Positions 1 through 5,698 of a stretch of 7,824 nucleotides of DNA are shown piece after piece; the first letter of the stretch is position 1; every line of letters begins with the position of its first letter. A program made the translations under genes and the position numbers. Source of the DNA: Alphaproteobacteria bacterium (GTDB taxonomy: Bacteria; Pseudomonadota; Alphaproteobacteria; Sphingomonadales; Sphingomonadaceae); contig JAQGLD010000121.1 of assembly GCA_028293055.1 (NCBI GenBank), positions 1-7,824 on the forward strand. Reading direction: 5' to 3'. The notes below the pieces were generated by a model that saw only the letters and a list, made by a program, of their open reading frames with translations, was not told the origin of the DNA and did no database searches.

Positions 1-762
1 CTCGAGCTGGTCTTCGACCGGCCCGCGAAACTCAACGCGCTGACTCTGGAAATGCTCGACGCGGTCGCCTCCGCGGCCGAGCAGCTGGAGCGCGACGACG
101 AAATCCGGGTGCTGCTGATCCGAGCGAACGGCCGCTTCTTCTCAGCGGGCATCGACATCACTTCTGTCTCTGGCGGCGATTCCGACGAGGGTCCGGCGCA
201 GTTCAGGCGTCGCTATCGCCAAACCGCACGCCACGATGTCTGGGACGAACTCGAGGCCGCTGAAAAGCCAGTGGTCGTCGCCCACCAGGGGCCATGCCTG
301 GGCGCCGGTTTGGAAATGTCGCTCTCCTGCGATTTCCGCCTGGCGTCGGCGGACGCCTCCTATGGCCTGCCCGAGCTCGCCATGGGCATGATCGCCGGCT
401 CGGGCGGCACCAGTCGGTTGGTGCGGACCGTTGGCCCGCACTGGGCGCGATGGATCGGCATGGCCTCGCAGCGAGTCTCCGCCGACGAAGCGCTCAACAT
501 GGGCCTGGTCCATGCAGTCTGGCCGGCCGCGGAGCTCGAGACCAGGGCGCGGCAATTCTGCCTCGGCCTGGCGCAGCAGCCGGCCGATGCCCTGGCGGCT
601 GCCAAATATGCGATCGAGCTTGCCACCGACCTCGACCGCGGCGGCGGGCGGCGGCTCGAGCGTCTCGTCAACTCCAGCCTCGCCGGGCGCAGCGAGCAGG
701 TCGAAGCCCTTGCCGCTTTGAAGCAGCGTCTCTCCGGAGGCTCGAAGAGCAGACCTTCCTGA
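1..762 (+). CDS. Enoyl-CoA hydratase/isomerase (crotonase) family protein, 5' end missing
   Basis: Crotonase-fold protein of the kind that adds water to, or isomerises, enoyl-CoA thioesters in fatty acid or aromatic acid breakdown. The frame is open from base 1, and the first visible residues (LVFDRPAKLNALT) are the conserved first strand of the family, so only about 10-15 N-terminal residues should be missing. Seen, numbering from the first residue in the window: FSAGIDI, the first oxyanion-hole segment; GAGLEMSLSCD with a Glu near residue 105; and LPELAMGMIAGSGGT with a Glu near residue 125. These match the two catalytic glutamates of true hydratases, so hydratase chemistry is plausible, but substrate cannot be read from sequence. 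The C-terminal helical part (AAKYAIELATD) is complete and ends in TGA. The next gene on the same strand begins 41 bases later, so co-transcription is likely. Confidence 0.9.
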   Translation, partial: LELVFDRPAKLNALTLEMLDAVASAAEQLERDDEIRVLLIRANGRFFSAGIDITSVSGGDSDEGPAQFRRRYRQTARHDVWDELEAAEKPVVVAHQGPCLGAGLEMSLSCDFRLASADASYGLPELAMGMIAGSGGTSRLVRTVGPHWARWIGMASQRVSADEALNMGLVHAVWPAAELETRARQFCLGLAQQPADALAAAKYAIELATDLDRGGGRRLERLVNSSLAGRSEQVEALAALKQRLSGGSKSRPS

Positions 763-803
763 CGAAGGCGAGTCCAAGCCAACCGACAATTCGGGAACGT
801 CAC

Positions 804-1727
804 GTGCCTTTCAGTCGACGCGCTGCCCTCTCAGGCCTCGGTGCCGCCCTCGCTTTGCCGGTTGCCGCCCACGCCGCCGGCGCCGGGACGGGAGGCTACA
901 CCCGCGTCATCCTCCTCGGCACGAAAGGCGGGCCGACCCCCTCCCCGTATCGAGCGGCGCCGGCGACCCTTTTGCTCCTCGGCGGCCGCGCCTGGATCGT
1001 CGACTGCGGAAATGGCGTCGCCGGTCAGCTGGCCAAGGCCGGTGTCGGCCTCGGCCAGGTCGACCGGATCTTCATCACCCACAACCATTCCGACCATGTG
1101 ATCGACCTCGGCACCCTGCTCGTGCTCGCCTGGGACGGCGGGCTCGACCACCGTGTCGGGATATACGGGCCGCCGCCCATCTCGGACATCGTCCGGCACT
1201 CGATCGCGGCATCGGGGTTCGACATCGCCGCCCGGCGCCGCGAGGAAGGACATGGCCCGATCGGCCCGCTCCTTGAAGTGCACCAGCTGAACCGCGCTGG
1301 CCCCGTCGCGAGCGCCGATGGGGTCACGGTGACCTGCGCCCTCGTCGACCATTATACGGTCAAGCCGGCATTCGCCTATCGCTTCGATATGCCTGACCGC
1401 TCCGTCGTGGTTTCGGGCGACACGACGTACAGCAAAGCTTTGATCGCGCTGGCGAAAGGGGCCGACCTGCTGATCCACGAGGCGATATATCCGCCGGCGA
1501 TCGACCGGCTCGCTGGCGCGGATTCGGCATTGCGCGATCATTTGCTGAGAAGCCACACATCCGCCGAACAGGCCGGAAAGGCCGCGGCGGAAGCGGGAGT
1601 TCGCAAACTCGTGCTCAGCCATCTCGTTCCAGCCTCGCCCGATGTCACGGACGAGATGTGGGAAAGCGAAGTGAGGAAGTCTTTCCAGGGAGAGCTTCTT
1701 ATCGGGCGCGACCTGATGGAGGTCTAG
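804..1727 (+). CDS. Metallo-beta-lactamase-fold hydrolase with Tat-type signal peptide (RNase Z/arylsulfatase-like subgroup)
   Basis: A 307-residue zinc-dependent hydrolase. The frame is open far upstream, but the GTG at 804 is chosen because it directly precedes a signal peptide and has GGGA seven bases upstream. Residues 4-8 (SRRAAL) resemble a twin-arginine motif, followed by an Ala/Leu-rich stretch and a likely cleavage site after AHA near residue 24, so export folded to the periplasm is inferred. The metal site is visible: THNHSDH (H93, H95, D97, H98), a later H183, SGDT (D206), IHEA (H225), H251 and LSH (H273). The GDT, HEA, HTS and LSH pattern resembles the RNase Z/arylsulfatase branch, not true beta-lactamases. 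RNase Z itself is cytoplasmic, so an exported member probably acts on small molecules such as esters or sulfate esters; the substrate is unknown. It follows the crotonase gene by 41 bases. Confidence 0.87.
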   Translation: MPFSRRAALSGLGAALALPVAAHAAGAGTGGYTRVILLGTKGGPTPSPYRAAPATLLLLGGRAWIVDCGNGVAGQLAKAGVGLGQVDRIFITHNHSDHVIDLGTLLVLAWDGGLDHRVGIYGPPPISDIVRHSIAASGFDIAARRREEGHGPIGPLLEVHQLNRAGPVASADGVTVTCALVDHYTVKPAFAYRFDMPDRSVVVSGDTTYSKALIALAKGADLLIHEAIYPPAIDRLAGADSALRDHLLRSHTSAEQAGKAAAEAGVRKLVLSHLVPASPDVTDEMWESEVRKSFQGELLIGRDLMEV

Positions 1728-1987
1728 GCCGCCCAGGCGAACGCGGCTGTTCCCGAGATGGGAAGATGACGGAGATCGCGTACCGCGCTCATCGCCATAG
1801 CGCGAGCAACTGCGGCCCTGTTACAGCGAGATGGGTCGGTCGATCCCTACCGGCGCGCAAGCAGCAGAAAATCGGTCCACAAGAGGCGTCAAGCCCGGTC
1901 GAACCGAGGCCAACCGAGGTCTAACCGATCCTCAAGGCGGATTTCTGGCAAGCTCTCCGTTCTCGCGCCGCATCTCGAGGATTCGGC
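1728..1987. other. Non-coding gap between MBL gene and tRNA-Gln
   Basis: I see no convincing gene here; short frames that cross it show no family resemblance and one runs into the tRNA. A weak hairpin (GCCGC/GCGGC, 1728-1747) starts right after the MBL stop but has no T-run. A second hairpin (CGCGCT/AGCGCG, 1784-1804) has a nine-base loop. At 1902-1928 the motif AACCGA occurs three times at 10-11 base spacing. No intrinsic terminator is clear for either the MBL gene or the converging tRNA. Confidence 0.6.
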
Positions 1988-2062
1988 TGGCTGGGGCGGC
2001 AGGATTCGAACCTGCGAATGCCGGTACCAAAAACCGGTGCCTTACCACTTGGCGACGCCCCA
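1988..2062 (-). tRNA. tRNA-Gln (anticodon TTG), CCA encoded
   Basis: Read on the minus strand, a full cloverleaf folds. Acceptor arms TGGGGCG and CGCCCCA pair over seven bases. The D arm is GCC..GGC. The anticodon stem is CCGGT/ACCGG around a seven-base loop TTTTGGT, which places anticodon TTG (plus-strand bases 2028-2030) and decodes CAA. The T arm is GCAGG/CCTGC with loop TTCGAAT. The discriminator base is G, and CCA is encoded at 1988-1990. Length is 75 with the CCA. It lies about 145 bases downstream of the ilvE stop on the same strand and has its own promoter-like TATAAG upstream. I see no integrase or duplicated tRNA end, so no sign that it serves as an attachment site here. Confidence 0.95.
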
Positions 2063-2081
2063 ATGCGTCCGAGCGAGCGGC

Positions 2082-2087
2082 CTTATA
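2082..2087 (-). promoter_or_regulatory. Probable -10 box of the tRNA-Gln promoter
   Basis: On the minus strand TATAAG stands 20 bases upstream of the mature tRNA 5' end, matching the sigma-70 type -10 at five of six bases in otherwise GC-rich DNA. The -35 region (CTTCCG at 17-base spacing) is weak. Start of transcription would fall near 2075, leaving a short 5' leader for RNase P to remove. Confidence 0.5.
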
Positions 2088-2175
2088 ACCGCGCAAGGGC
2101 CCGGCGGAAGCCCCCAACTCATCTCCGCCCGCGCCATCGTTCGGTGCAAACCGGAGTTTCGTGTGCACTCCACCC

Positions 2176-2203
2176 CGTCATTCGGGCAAAGCCCGGGATG
2201 ACG
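2176..2203. repeat. REP-like hairpin just downstream of ilvE
   Basis: CGTCAT at 2176-2181 pairs with ATGACG at 2198-2203, and CGGGC (2183-2187) pairs with GCCCG (2191-2195) around an AAA loop. This has the form of the GTCAT..ATGAC extragenic palindromes scattered through many alphaproteobacterial genomes. It begins three bases beyond the ilvE stop codon on the minus strand, so it may protect or help end the ilvE mRNA, although no T-run follows. A related but more diverged element lies at 4036-4117. Confidence 0.7.
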
Positions 2204-2205
2204 AA

Positions 2206-3096
2206 TTACGAGTTAGAGATACGCCGGTTGGCGAGGTCGATATAATCCTTGCGAAGCTGCAGGGTCAGGTCGCCCACCTCGAAGTTCCAGGGGCCGGCCG
2301 AGGCGACCGGAGTGACCTCGGCGGCGCTGCCGGTGAAGAACATCTGCTCGAAACTCTCCAGCTCCTCGGGCCAGATCGCCCGCTCGATCACTTCGACTCC
2401 GCGCCGCCTGGCGAGGTCGATCACGGTCTGGCGGGTGAGGCCGTTGAGGAAGCAATCCGGGGTCGGCGTGTGGAGCTTGCCCTCCTTGATCAGGAAGACA
2501 TTGGCCCCGGTCCCTTCCGCCACCTGGCCGCGCCAGTCGAACATCAGGGCGTCGTCAAAGCCGCGTGCCTGCACCTCGTGCCGCGCCATCGTGCAGATCA
2601 TGTACAGTCCCGACGCCTTGGACTCGGTCGGCGCCGTATAGGGCGCTGGACGCCGCCATTTGGAGATATCGACCCGAAGCCCCTTGCGGATCGCCTCCTC
2701 GCCGAAATAGGCCCCCCAATACCAGGCGGCGACGGCAAGATGGATCTTGGACTTCTGCGCCGAAACTCCCATCTGCTCCGATCCGCGCCAGGCGACCGGG
2801 CGAACATAGGCCTCCTCGAGATTGTTGGCCTTGATCACATCGCGGCACGCCTGGTCGATCTCTTCGACACTCCACGGAATCTCGAAGCCGAGTATCTCGC
2901 CGCTACGCTTCAGCCGCCGGCTATGGTCGCTGAGCCGGAAGATCTCGCCGCCATAAGCGCGCTGACCCTCGAATACCGAGGAGGCGTAATGGAGGGCGTG
3001 GGTGAGCACATGGACATTGGCCTCGCGCCAAGGCACCATTTCGCCGTCGAACCAGATGACACCGTCCCGGTCGTCGTAAGTCCGCTCGTCCACCAT
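2206..3096 (-). CDS. ilvE: Branched-chain amino acid aminotransferase
   Basis: PLP-dependent class IV aminotransferase of 296 residues, which moves the amino group between glutamate and the keto acids of leucine, isoleucine and valine, the last step of their synthesis. The start is the ATG at 3096 (MVDERTYDD), four bases downstream of GGAGGA; an in-frame upstream start would add 13 residues and would overlap the predicted promoter. Seen: HALHYASSVFEG near the N-terminus; YVRPVAWRGSEQMGV, typical of bacterial BCATs; ESKASGLY, where K160 should be the Schiff-base lysine; EGTGANVF (194-201), the class IV signature; and FTGSAAEVTPV (254-264), which binds cofactor phosphate. D-amino acid aminotransferase and ADC lyase share the fold, but the RPVAWRGSE segment and length favour BCAT. 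It probably has its own promoter at 3117-3145 and is followed by a REP-like hairpin. Confidence 0.93.
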   Translation of the reverse strand: MVDERTYDDRDGVIWFDGEMVPWREANVHVLTHALHYASSVFEGQRAYGGEIFRLSDHSRRLKRSGEILGFEIPWSVEEIDQACRDVIKANNLEEAYVRPVAWRGSEQMGVSAQKSKIHLAVAAWYWGAYFGEEAIRKGLRVDISKWRRPAPYTAPTESKASGLYMICTMARHEVQARGFDDALMFDWRGQVAEGTGANVFLIKEGKLHTPTPDCFLNGLTRQTVIDLARRRGVEVIERAIWPEELESFEQMFFTGSAAEVTPVASAGPWNFEVGDLTLQLRKDYIDLANRRISNS

Positions 3097-3107
3097 TCCA
3101 TCCTCCA

Positions 3108-3121
3108 ATCGCCCGGGCGAT
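3108..3121. promoter_or_regulatory. Perfect 14-bp palindrome over the ilvE promoter (possible operator)
   Basis: ATCGCCCGGGCGAT is a perfect inverted repeat with no spacer. It overlaps all but one base of the predicted -10 box and the likely start of transcription, and sits directly upstream of the ilvE ribosome-binding site. The position would suit a repressor site, but a chance GC-rich palindrome cannot be excluded and I cannot name a binding protein. Confidence 0.35.
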
Positions 3122-3145
3122 AGGAGGCGGGGCACAGGGCGTCAA
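3117..3145 (-). promoter_or_regulatory. Candidate sigma-70 promoter of ilvE
   Basis: On the minus strand TTGACG (3140-3145, five of six to consensus) is followed after exactly 17 bases by TATCGC (3117-3122). Start of transcription would lie near 3110, giving a leader of roughly 15 bases that carries the GGAGGA site. This suggests ilvE is expressed separately from proC, whose stop lies 87 bases upstream. Confidence 0.5.
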
Positions 3146-3155
3146 CTTAGCGGGG

Positions 3156-3169
3156 CGGCCGAGAGGCCG
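3156..3169 (-). terminator. GC hairpin after proC (weak terminator candidate)
   Basis: CGGCC and GGCCG form a five-pair stem around a GAGA loop (TCTC on the minus strand), 14 bases beyond the proC stop and just upstream of the ilvE -35. No run of T follows on the minus strand, so it may only stabilise the proC 3' end or slow polymerase. Confidence 0.25.
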
Positions 3170-3183
3170 GCACCTGCCCGCGC

Positions 3184-4008
3184 TTACCCCTCGCCGCGGG
3201 CCGCCGCCGCCATTTCCGCGCCGCGCCGGCGCGAGGCGTCGATCGTGCGCTGGAGCAGCGCCCTCATCCCGTCCTCCGCGTCGAGCACCTTCAGCCCAGC
3301 TTCGGTAGTGCCCCCGGGGCTGGCGACTCTGCGGGCGAGCATCTGCGGAGTCTCGCCGGACGCGGCGGCAAGGGCTCCCGCGCCTTCGACCATCGCCGCC
3401 GCCAGCCGGGCGGACAAATCGGGCGAAAGGCCGAGAGACTCGCCGGCGGCGGCGAGCGAGTCGATGAAGCGGAACAGGAAGGCAGGTCCGGCGGCGGTCA
3501 CCGCGCTTGCGACATTCATCAGGGCCTCGTCCTCGAACCATTCCACCCGGCCGAGCGCCGACATCAGCCGCTCGACCGTGTCGCGCGCTGCCGGATCGCC
3601 GTCGCCGAGTAACTCGACCACGCCTCGGTTGAGCGCGACCGGAGTGTTGGGCATCGCCTTGAAGATCGCACGCGGGGCCGGAAAGCGGGCGCGCAGCACT
3701 GCAATCTCGACTCCGGCGAGGATTGACACGAGGATGCTCTGCGGGTCGAGCGCCGGCGCCAAGGCGGGCGCTACTTCGCCGAGCTTCTGCGGTTTGACCC
3801 CGAGCAGGACAAGCGCCGGAACCTCGTCTTCGGGCAAGGCGGCAAGCACTCGCACCCCTTCCGCGACCGGGGCGCCGCTGGGGCGGATCGCGGTGATCTG
3901 GCGCGGGTCGGCGCCGGCCGCGAGCCAGCCCTGGAGCATCGCCCCGGCCATGTTGCCGCAGCCGACCAGCCACACCGGGCCGGGGAGTTGGAGGCGGGGA
4001 TTGGTCAT
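3184..4008 (-). CDS. proC: Pyrroline-5-carboxylate reductase
   Basis: NAD(P)H-dependent reductase of 274 residues that converts 1-pyrroline-5-carboxylate to L-proline, the last step of proline synthesis in the cytoplasm. The start is the ATG at 4008 (MTNPRLQLPG), with AAGGA seven bases upstream; an upstream in-frame start would read back towards the REP-like element. Seen: Rossmann nucleotide-binding motif VGCGNMAGAM (15-24), VKPQ (71-74), SILAGV (95-100), MPNTP (119-123), SAVTAAGPAF (168-177) and the family signature SPGGTTEAGL (230-239) in the dimerising helical domain. Length and motif order are normal for the family. It lies downstream of the YbjN-domain gene on the same strand across a gap of about 180 bases. 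Confidence 0.95.
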   Translation of the reverse strand: MTNPRLQLPGPVWLVGCGNMAGAMLQGWLAAGADPRQITAIRPSGAPVAEGVRVLAALPEDEVPALVLLGVKPQKLGEVAPALAPALDPQSILVSILAGVEIAVLRARFPAPRAIFKAMPNTPVALNRGVVELLGDGDPAARDTVERLMSALGRVEWFEDEALMNVASAVTAAGPAFLFRFIDSLAAAGESLGLSPDLSARLAAAMVEGAGALAAASGETPQMLARRVASPGGTTEAGLKVLDAEDGMRALLQRTIDASRRRGAEMAAAARGEG

Positions 4009-4035
4009 CGGCGGATCCTTCCCTCCGCTCCTGAC

Positions 4036-4117
4036 CGTCATTCCCGCGAACGCGGGAATCGAGGCGGCGTCCGGCGCGGCTCAGACTGTGAACTGGGTCC
4101 CGCTTTCGCGGGGATGA
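4036..4117. repeat. Paired REP-like element upstream of proC
   Basis: Two GC-rich hairpins face each other. The left begins CGTCATTCCC and contains ATTCCCGCG/CGCGGGAAT (4040-4059) around AA. The right contains CCCGC/GCGGG (4099-4112) around TTTC and runs into GGATGA. The outer arms are imperfect inverted copies of each other, so the whole 80-base unit can also fold as one large stem. This is the common GTCATTCCCGCG...CGCGGGGATGAC type of dispersed bacterial repeat. It lies in the ybjN-proC gap, between the ybjN stop and the proC ribosome-binding site. A frame reading through it is an artefact of the repeat. Confidence 0.72.
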
Positions 4118-4190
4118 AGACAAAAGGGAAGTGGCGAGACAGCGCCCTGACCTCGCCCGCTTTCGATCGCCGCCCGGCGGCGGAAGCCAG

Positions 4191-4700
4191 CTACGCCTCG
4201 CCCTGGGTCTCGATCAAAGCCGCGGCGATCGCTTCCTGGGGGGTCTTGCCGGCCCACAGGACGAACTGGAAGACGGGATAGAAACGCTCGCATTCCTCGA
4301 TCGCCGCTTCGACCAGGGTCTCGGCGTGGCGCAGGGTGAGGACGCCGCCCTCGTCGCCTTCGAGCAGGGTGGCGTGACGGAACAGGAGCAGGCCCGAGCT
4401 CGCCCACAATTCGAAATGACCGAGCCAGAGCTGCTCGTTGACCAGGCCGATCGTCTCGTAGATCGCCGGTCTCTTGTCGCTTGCGACGCGAATGTCCGGG
4501 AGAGCGAGGAACTGAAGGACATTGTCCTCCTCGCGCCAGATCGCCCTCAGCTCGTATTGCGCCCAGCTGCCCTGGAAATTGGCGACGATCTCTTCCTCGC
4601 CGCTGCGCTCGTGCGCCCAGCCATGGGCGGCGAAATAATGTTCGAGCATCTCGATCGGGGCGCTGGTCTCGCGCTCCAGCTCATACTCGTCCACATTCAT
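4191..4700 (-). CDS. YbjN domain-containing protein
   Basis: A 169-residue acidic cytoplasmic protein with no signal peptide or membrane segment. The pattern SAPIEMLEHYFAAHGWAHER near the N-terminus, then VANFQGSWAQYELRAIWREEDNVLQFLALPDIRV and a later VNEQLWLGHFELW, matches the YbjN domain, an alpha/beta fold also seen in type III secretion chaperones. The molecular role is unknown; the E. coli namesake has been linked to stress and motility phenotypes. The ATG at 4700 (MNVDEYELER) is chosen because the domain pattern begins there; an ATG at 4721 would add seven residues, and neither has a strong Shine-Dalgarno. Its C-terminus (AGKTPQEAIAAALIETQGEA) is helical. It sits about 100 bases after the ubiK-like stop and is followed by a REP-like element and proC. 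Confidence 0.85.
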   Translation of the reverse strand: MNVDEYELERETSAPIEMLEHYFAAHGWAHERSGEEEIVANFQGSWAQYELRAIWREEDNVLQFLALPDIRVASDKRPAIYETIGLVNEQLWLGHFELWASSGLLLFRHATLLEGDEGGVLTLRHAETLVEAAIEECERFYPVFQFVLWAGKTPQEAIAAALIETQGEA

Positions 4701-4801
4701 CGTCACGGTCCCGGCCTGCATTTGTTCGCACGGAATCTGCCTTTCGCCCTGCCAAAGCGCAAGGCGGGACGATGCGCCCGACTACAATATGTTGTGGATT
4801 A

Positions 4802-5092
4802 TTACGAGGCGCCAACATCCCCGGCGGCTTTGCGCTTGGATTTGCCGGCGGCGGCGCCGGCCTCGAGCGCCTCGATCCGGGCGCGCAGCGCCTGGCATTC
4901 CTCGCGCGCCGCGATCGCGATCGCCTTGACCGCGTCGAACTCGTCGCGGCCGACCATGTCGAGCCCGCCGACCCACTCGCGAACCCGCTCGCGAAACGCG
5001 CTCTCGGCCTCTCGGGTCATCCCGGCAAAGGTCCCGGCGGCGCCGTTCATCACCTTGACGAAATCGTCGAACAGACGGTTTTCGGACTGCAT
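4802..5092 (-). CDS. ubiK: UbiK / BMFP-domain accessory factor
   Basis: A 96-residue protein of the UbiK family (formerly YqiC, also called BMFP for Brucella membrane fusogenic protein). In enterobacteria UbiK binds UbiJ and assists the ubiquinone synthesis complex; the alphaproteobacterial versions are inferred to be similar. Seen: an N-terminal amphipathic region (MQSENRLFDDFVKVMNGAAGTFAGM), then GGLDMVGRDEFDAVKAIAIAAREECQALRARIEALE, the conserved part of the family, predicted to form a trimeric coiled coil over about residues 50-78, and an Ala/Lys-rich tail. The ATG at 5092 has a strong GGAGG six bases upstream; a longer in-frame start would overlap the tspO end and is not needed. It begins 19 bases after the tspO stop, with the ribosome-binding site inside that gap, so co-transcription is very likely. 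The symbol rests on family resemblance. Confidence 0.82.
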   Translation of the reverse strand: MQSENRLFDDFVKVMNGAAGTFAGMTREAESAFRERVREWVGGLDMVGRDEFDAVKAIAIAAREECQALRARIEALEAGAAAGKSKRKAAGDVGAS

Positions 5093-5111
5093 CCTGGTCC
5101 TCCTCGATGGC

Positions 5112-5666
5112 CTAGAGCGGGATATCGGTAGCCGGAGCGCCAGGCGCAACCATGGACGCGTCCGGATTGAGCCGGCCGATCTCCCAATTGAGCGCGGCGG
5201 CGAAGCACAGCCAGCCCAGATAGGGCACGAGCAGCCAGGCCGCGCGCTTGCGGATTCGGGCGAAAAGCCACGCAGAAACCACGGTCAGAACGATGATCAG
5301 GCCGATCACGGCCAGCGCCGCATCGACCTTGTGCGCGGCAAAGAAGAGCGGCGACCAGCTGTAGTTGAGCGCGAGCTGGACCAGAAAGACGGCGAGCGCC
5401 GGGCCCCTGCCCTGAGCTCCGCGCGCGTTGAGGATCATCGCCAGTGCGAGGCCGAGCAGGATGTAGAGGATCGTCCAGGCCACCGGGAACAGCCAGCCCG
5501 GGGGCATGAAGCCCGGCTTGACCAGCGCGTCGAACCAGGGATTGCCAAATCCCGAGCCCGAGGCTCGGCCCGACAAGGTGCCGAGCAGGAGCACCGCCGG
5601 TACGGTGAACAGCGCGAAACGCAGATAGGCCATGCGCAGCTGCGAGCGTGAGGCGATCCCGGTCAT
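5112..5666 (-). CDS. tspO: TspO/MBR family protein (translocator/tryptophan-rich sensory protein)
   Basis: A 184-residue polytopic membrane protein of the TspO/peripheral benzodiazepine receptor family, which binds porphyrins and sterols; in Rhodobacter it dampens photosynthesis gene expression in response to oxygen. About five membrane helices can be read (near residues 15-32, 57-78, 90-108, 115-137 and 144-160). Family marks seen are KPGFMPPGWLFPVAWTILY (50-68), LNYSWSPLFF (100-109) and PYLGWLCFAAALNWEIGRLN (148-167). The C-terminal tail after the last helix is short and polar. The ATG at 5666 is chosen, with AGG four bases upstream; a TTG at 5702 overlapping the tlyA stop would add 12 residues and is less likely. 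It lies 32 bases after tlyA and 19 before ubiK. Confidence 0.92.
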   Translation of the reverse strand: MTGIASRSQLRMAYLRFALFTVPAVLLLGTLSGRASGSGFGNPWFDALVKPGFMPPGWLFPVAWTILYILLGLALAMILNARGAQGRGPALAVFLVQLALNYSWSPLFFAAHKVDAALAVIGLIIVLTVVSAWLFARIRKRAAWLLVPYLGWLCFAAALNWEIGRLNPDASMVAPGAPATDIPL

Positions 5667-5698
5667 CGTGCCTGCGCTAGGGTGGCGGTCGGGCGCGA

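Noticed and set aside
294..803. N-terminal extension of the MBL gene into the crotonase gene
   Set aside because: The extra 170 codons are out of frame with crotonase, Arg/Pro-rich, and would bury the Tat-like signal peptide inside the protein.
1988..2062. tRNA-Gln as an integration site for a mobile island
   Set aside because: No integrase, no duplicated tRNA 3' end and no change in gene type on either side within the window.
2161..3123. A 320-codon open frame on the + strand opposite ilvE
   Set aside because: Mirror of a clearly identified ilvE in GC-rich DNA; no domain, no matching ribosome-binding site, and it starts inside the REP-like hairpin.
2921..4123. A 400-codon minus-strand frame overlapping proC and ilvE
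   Set aside because: Out of frame with both real genes; its N-terminus is the translation of the REP-like repeat (the familiar SRVRGNDG pattern) and the rest is Arg-rich shadow sequence.
5014..5036. REP-like run (GGTCATCCCGGC...) inside ubiK
   Set aside because: It encodes the conserved GTFAGMTREAE part of the protein, and the arms do not form a full hairpin like those at 2176 or 4036.
4131..5651. A 506-codon open frame on the + strand opposite ybjN, ubiK and tspO
   Set aside because: It lies antisense to three recognisable genes, has no family resemblance, and is rich in Arg/Glu/Ala/Gln low-complexity sequence, as expected when GC-rich codons remove stops from the other strand.
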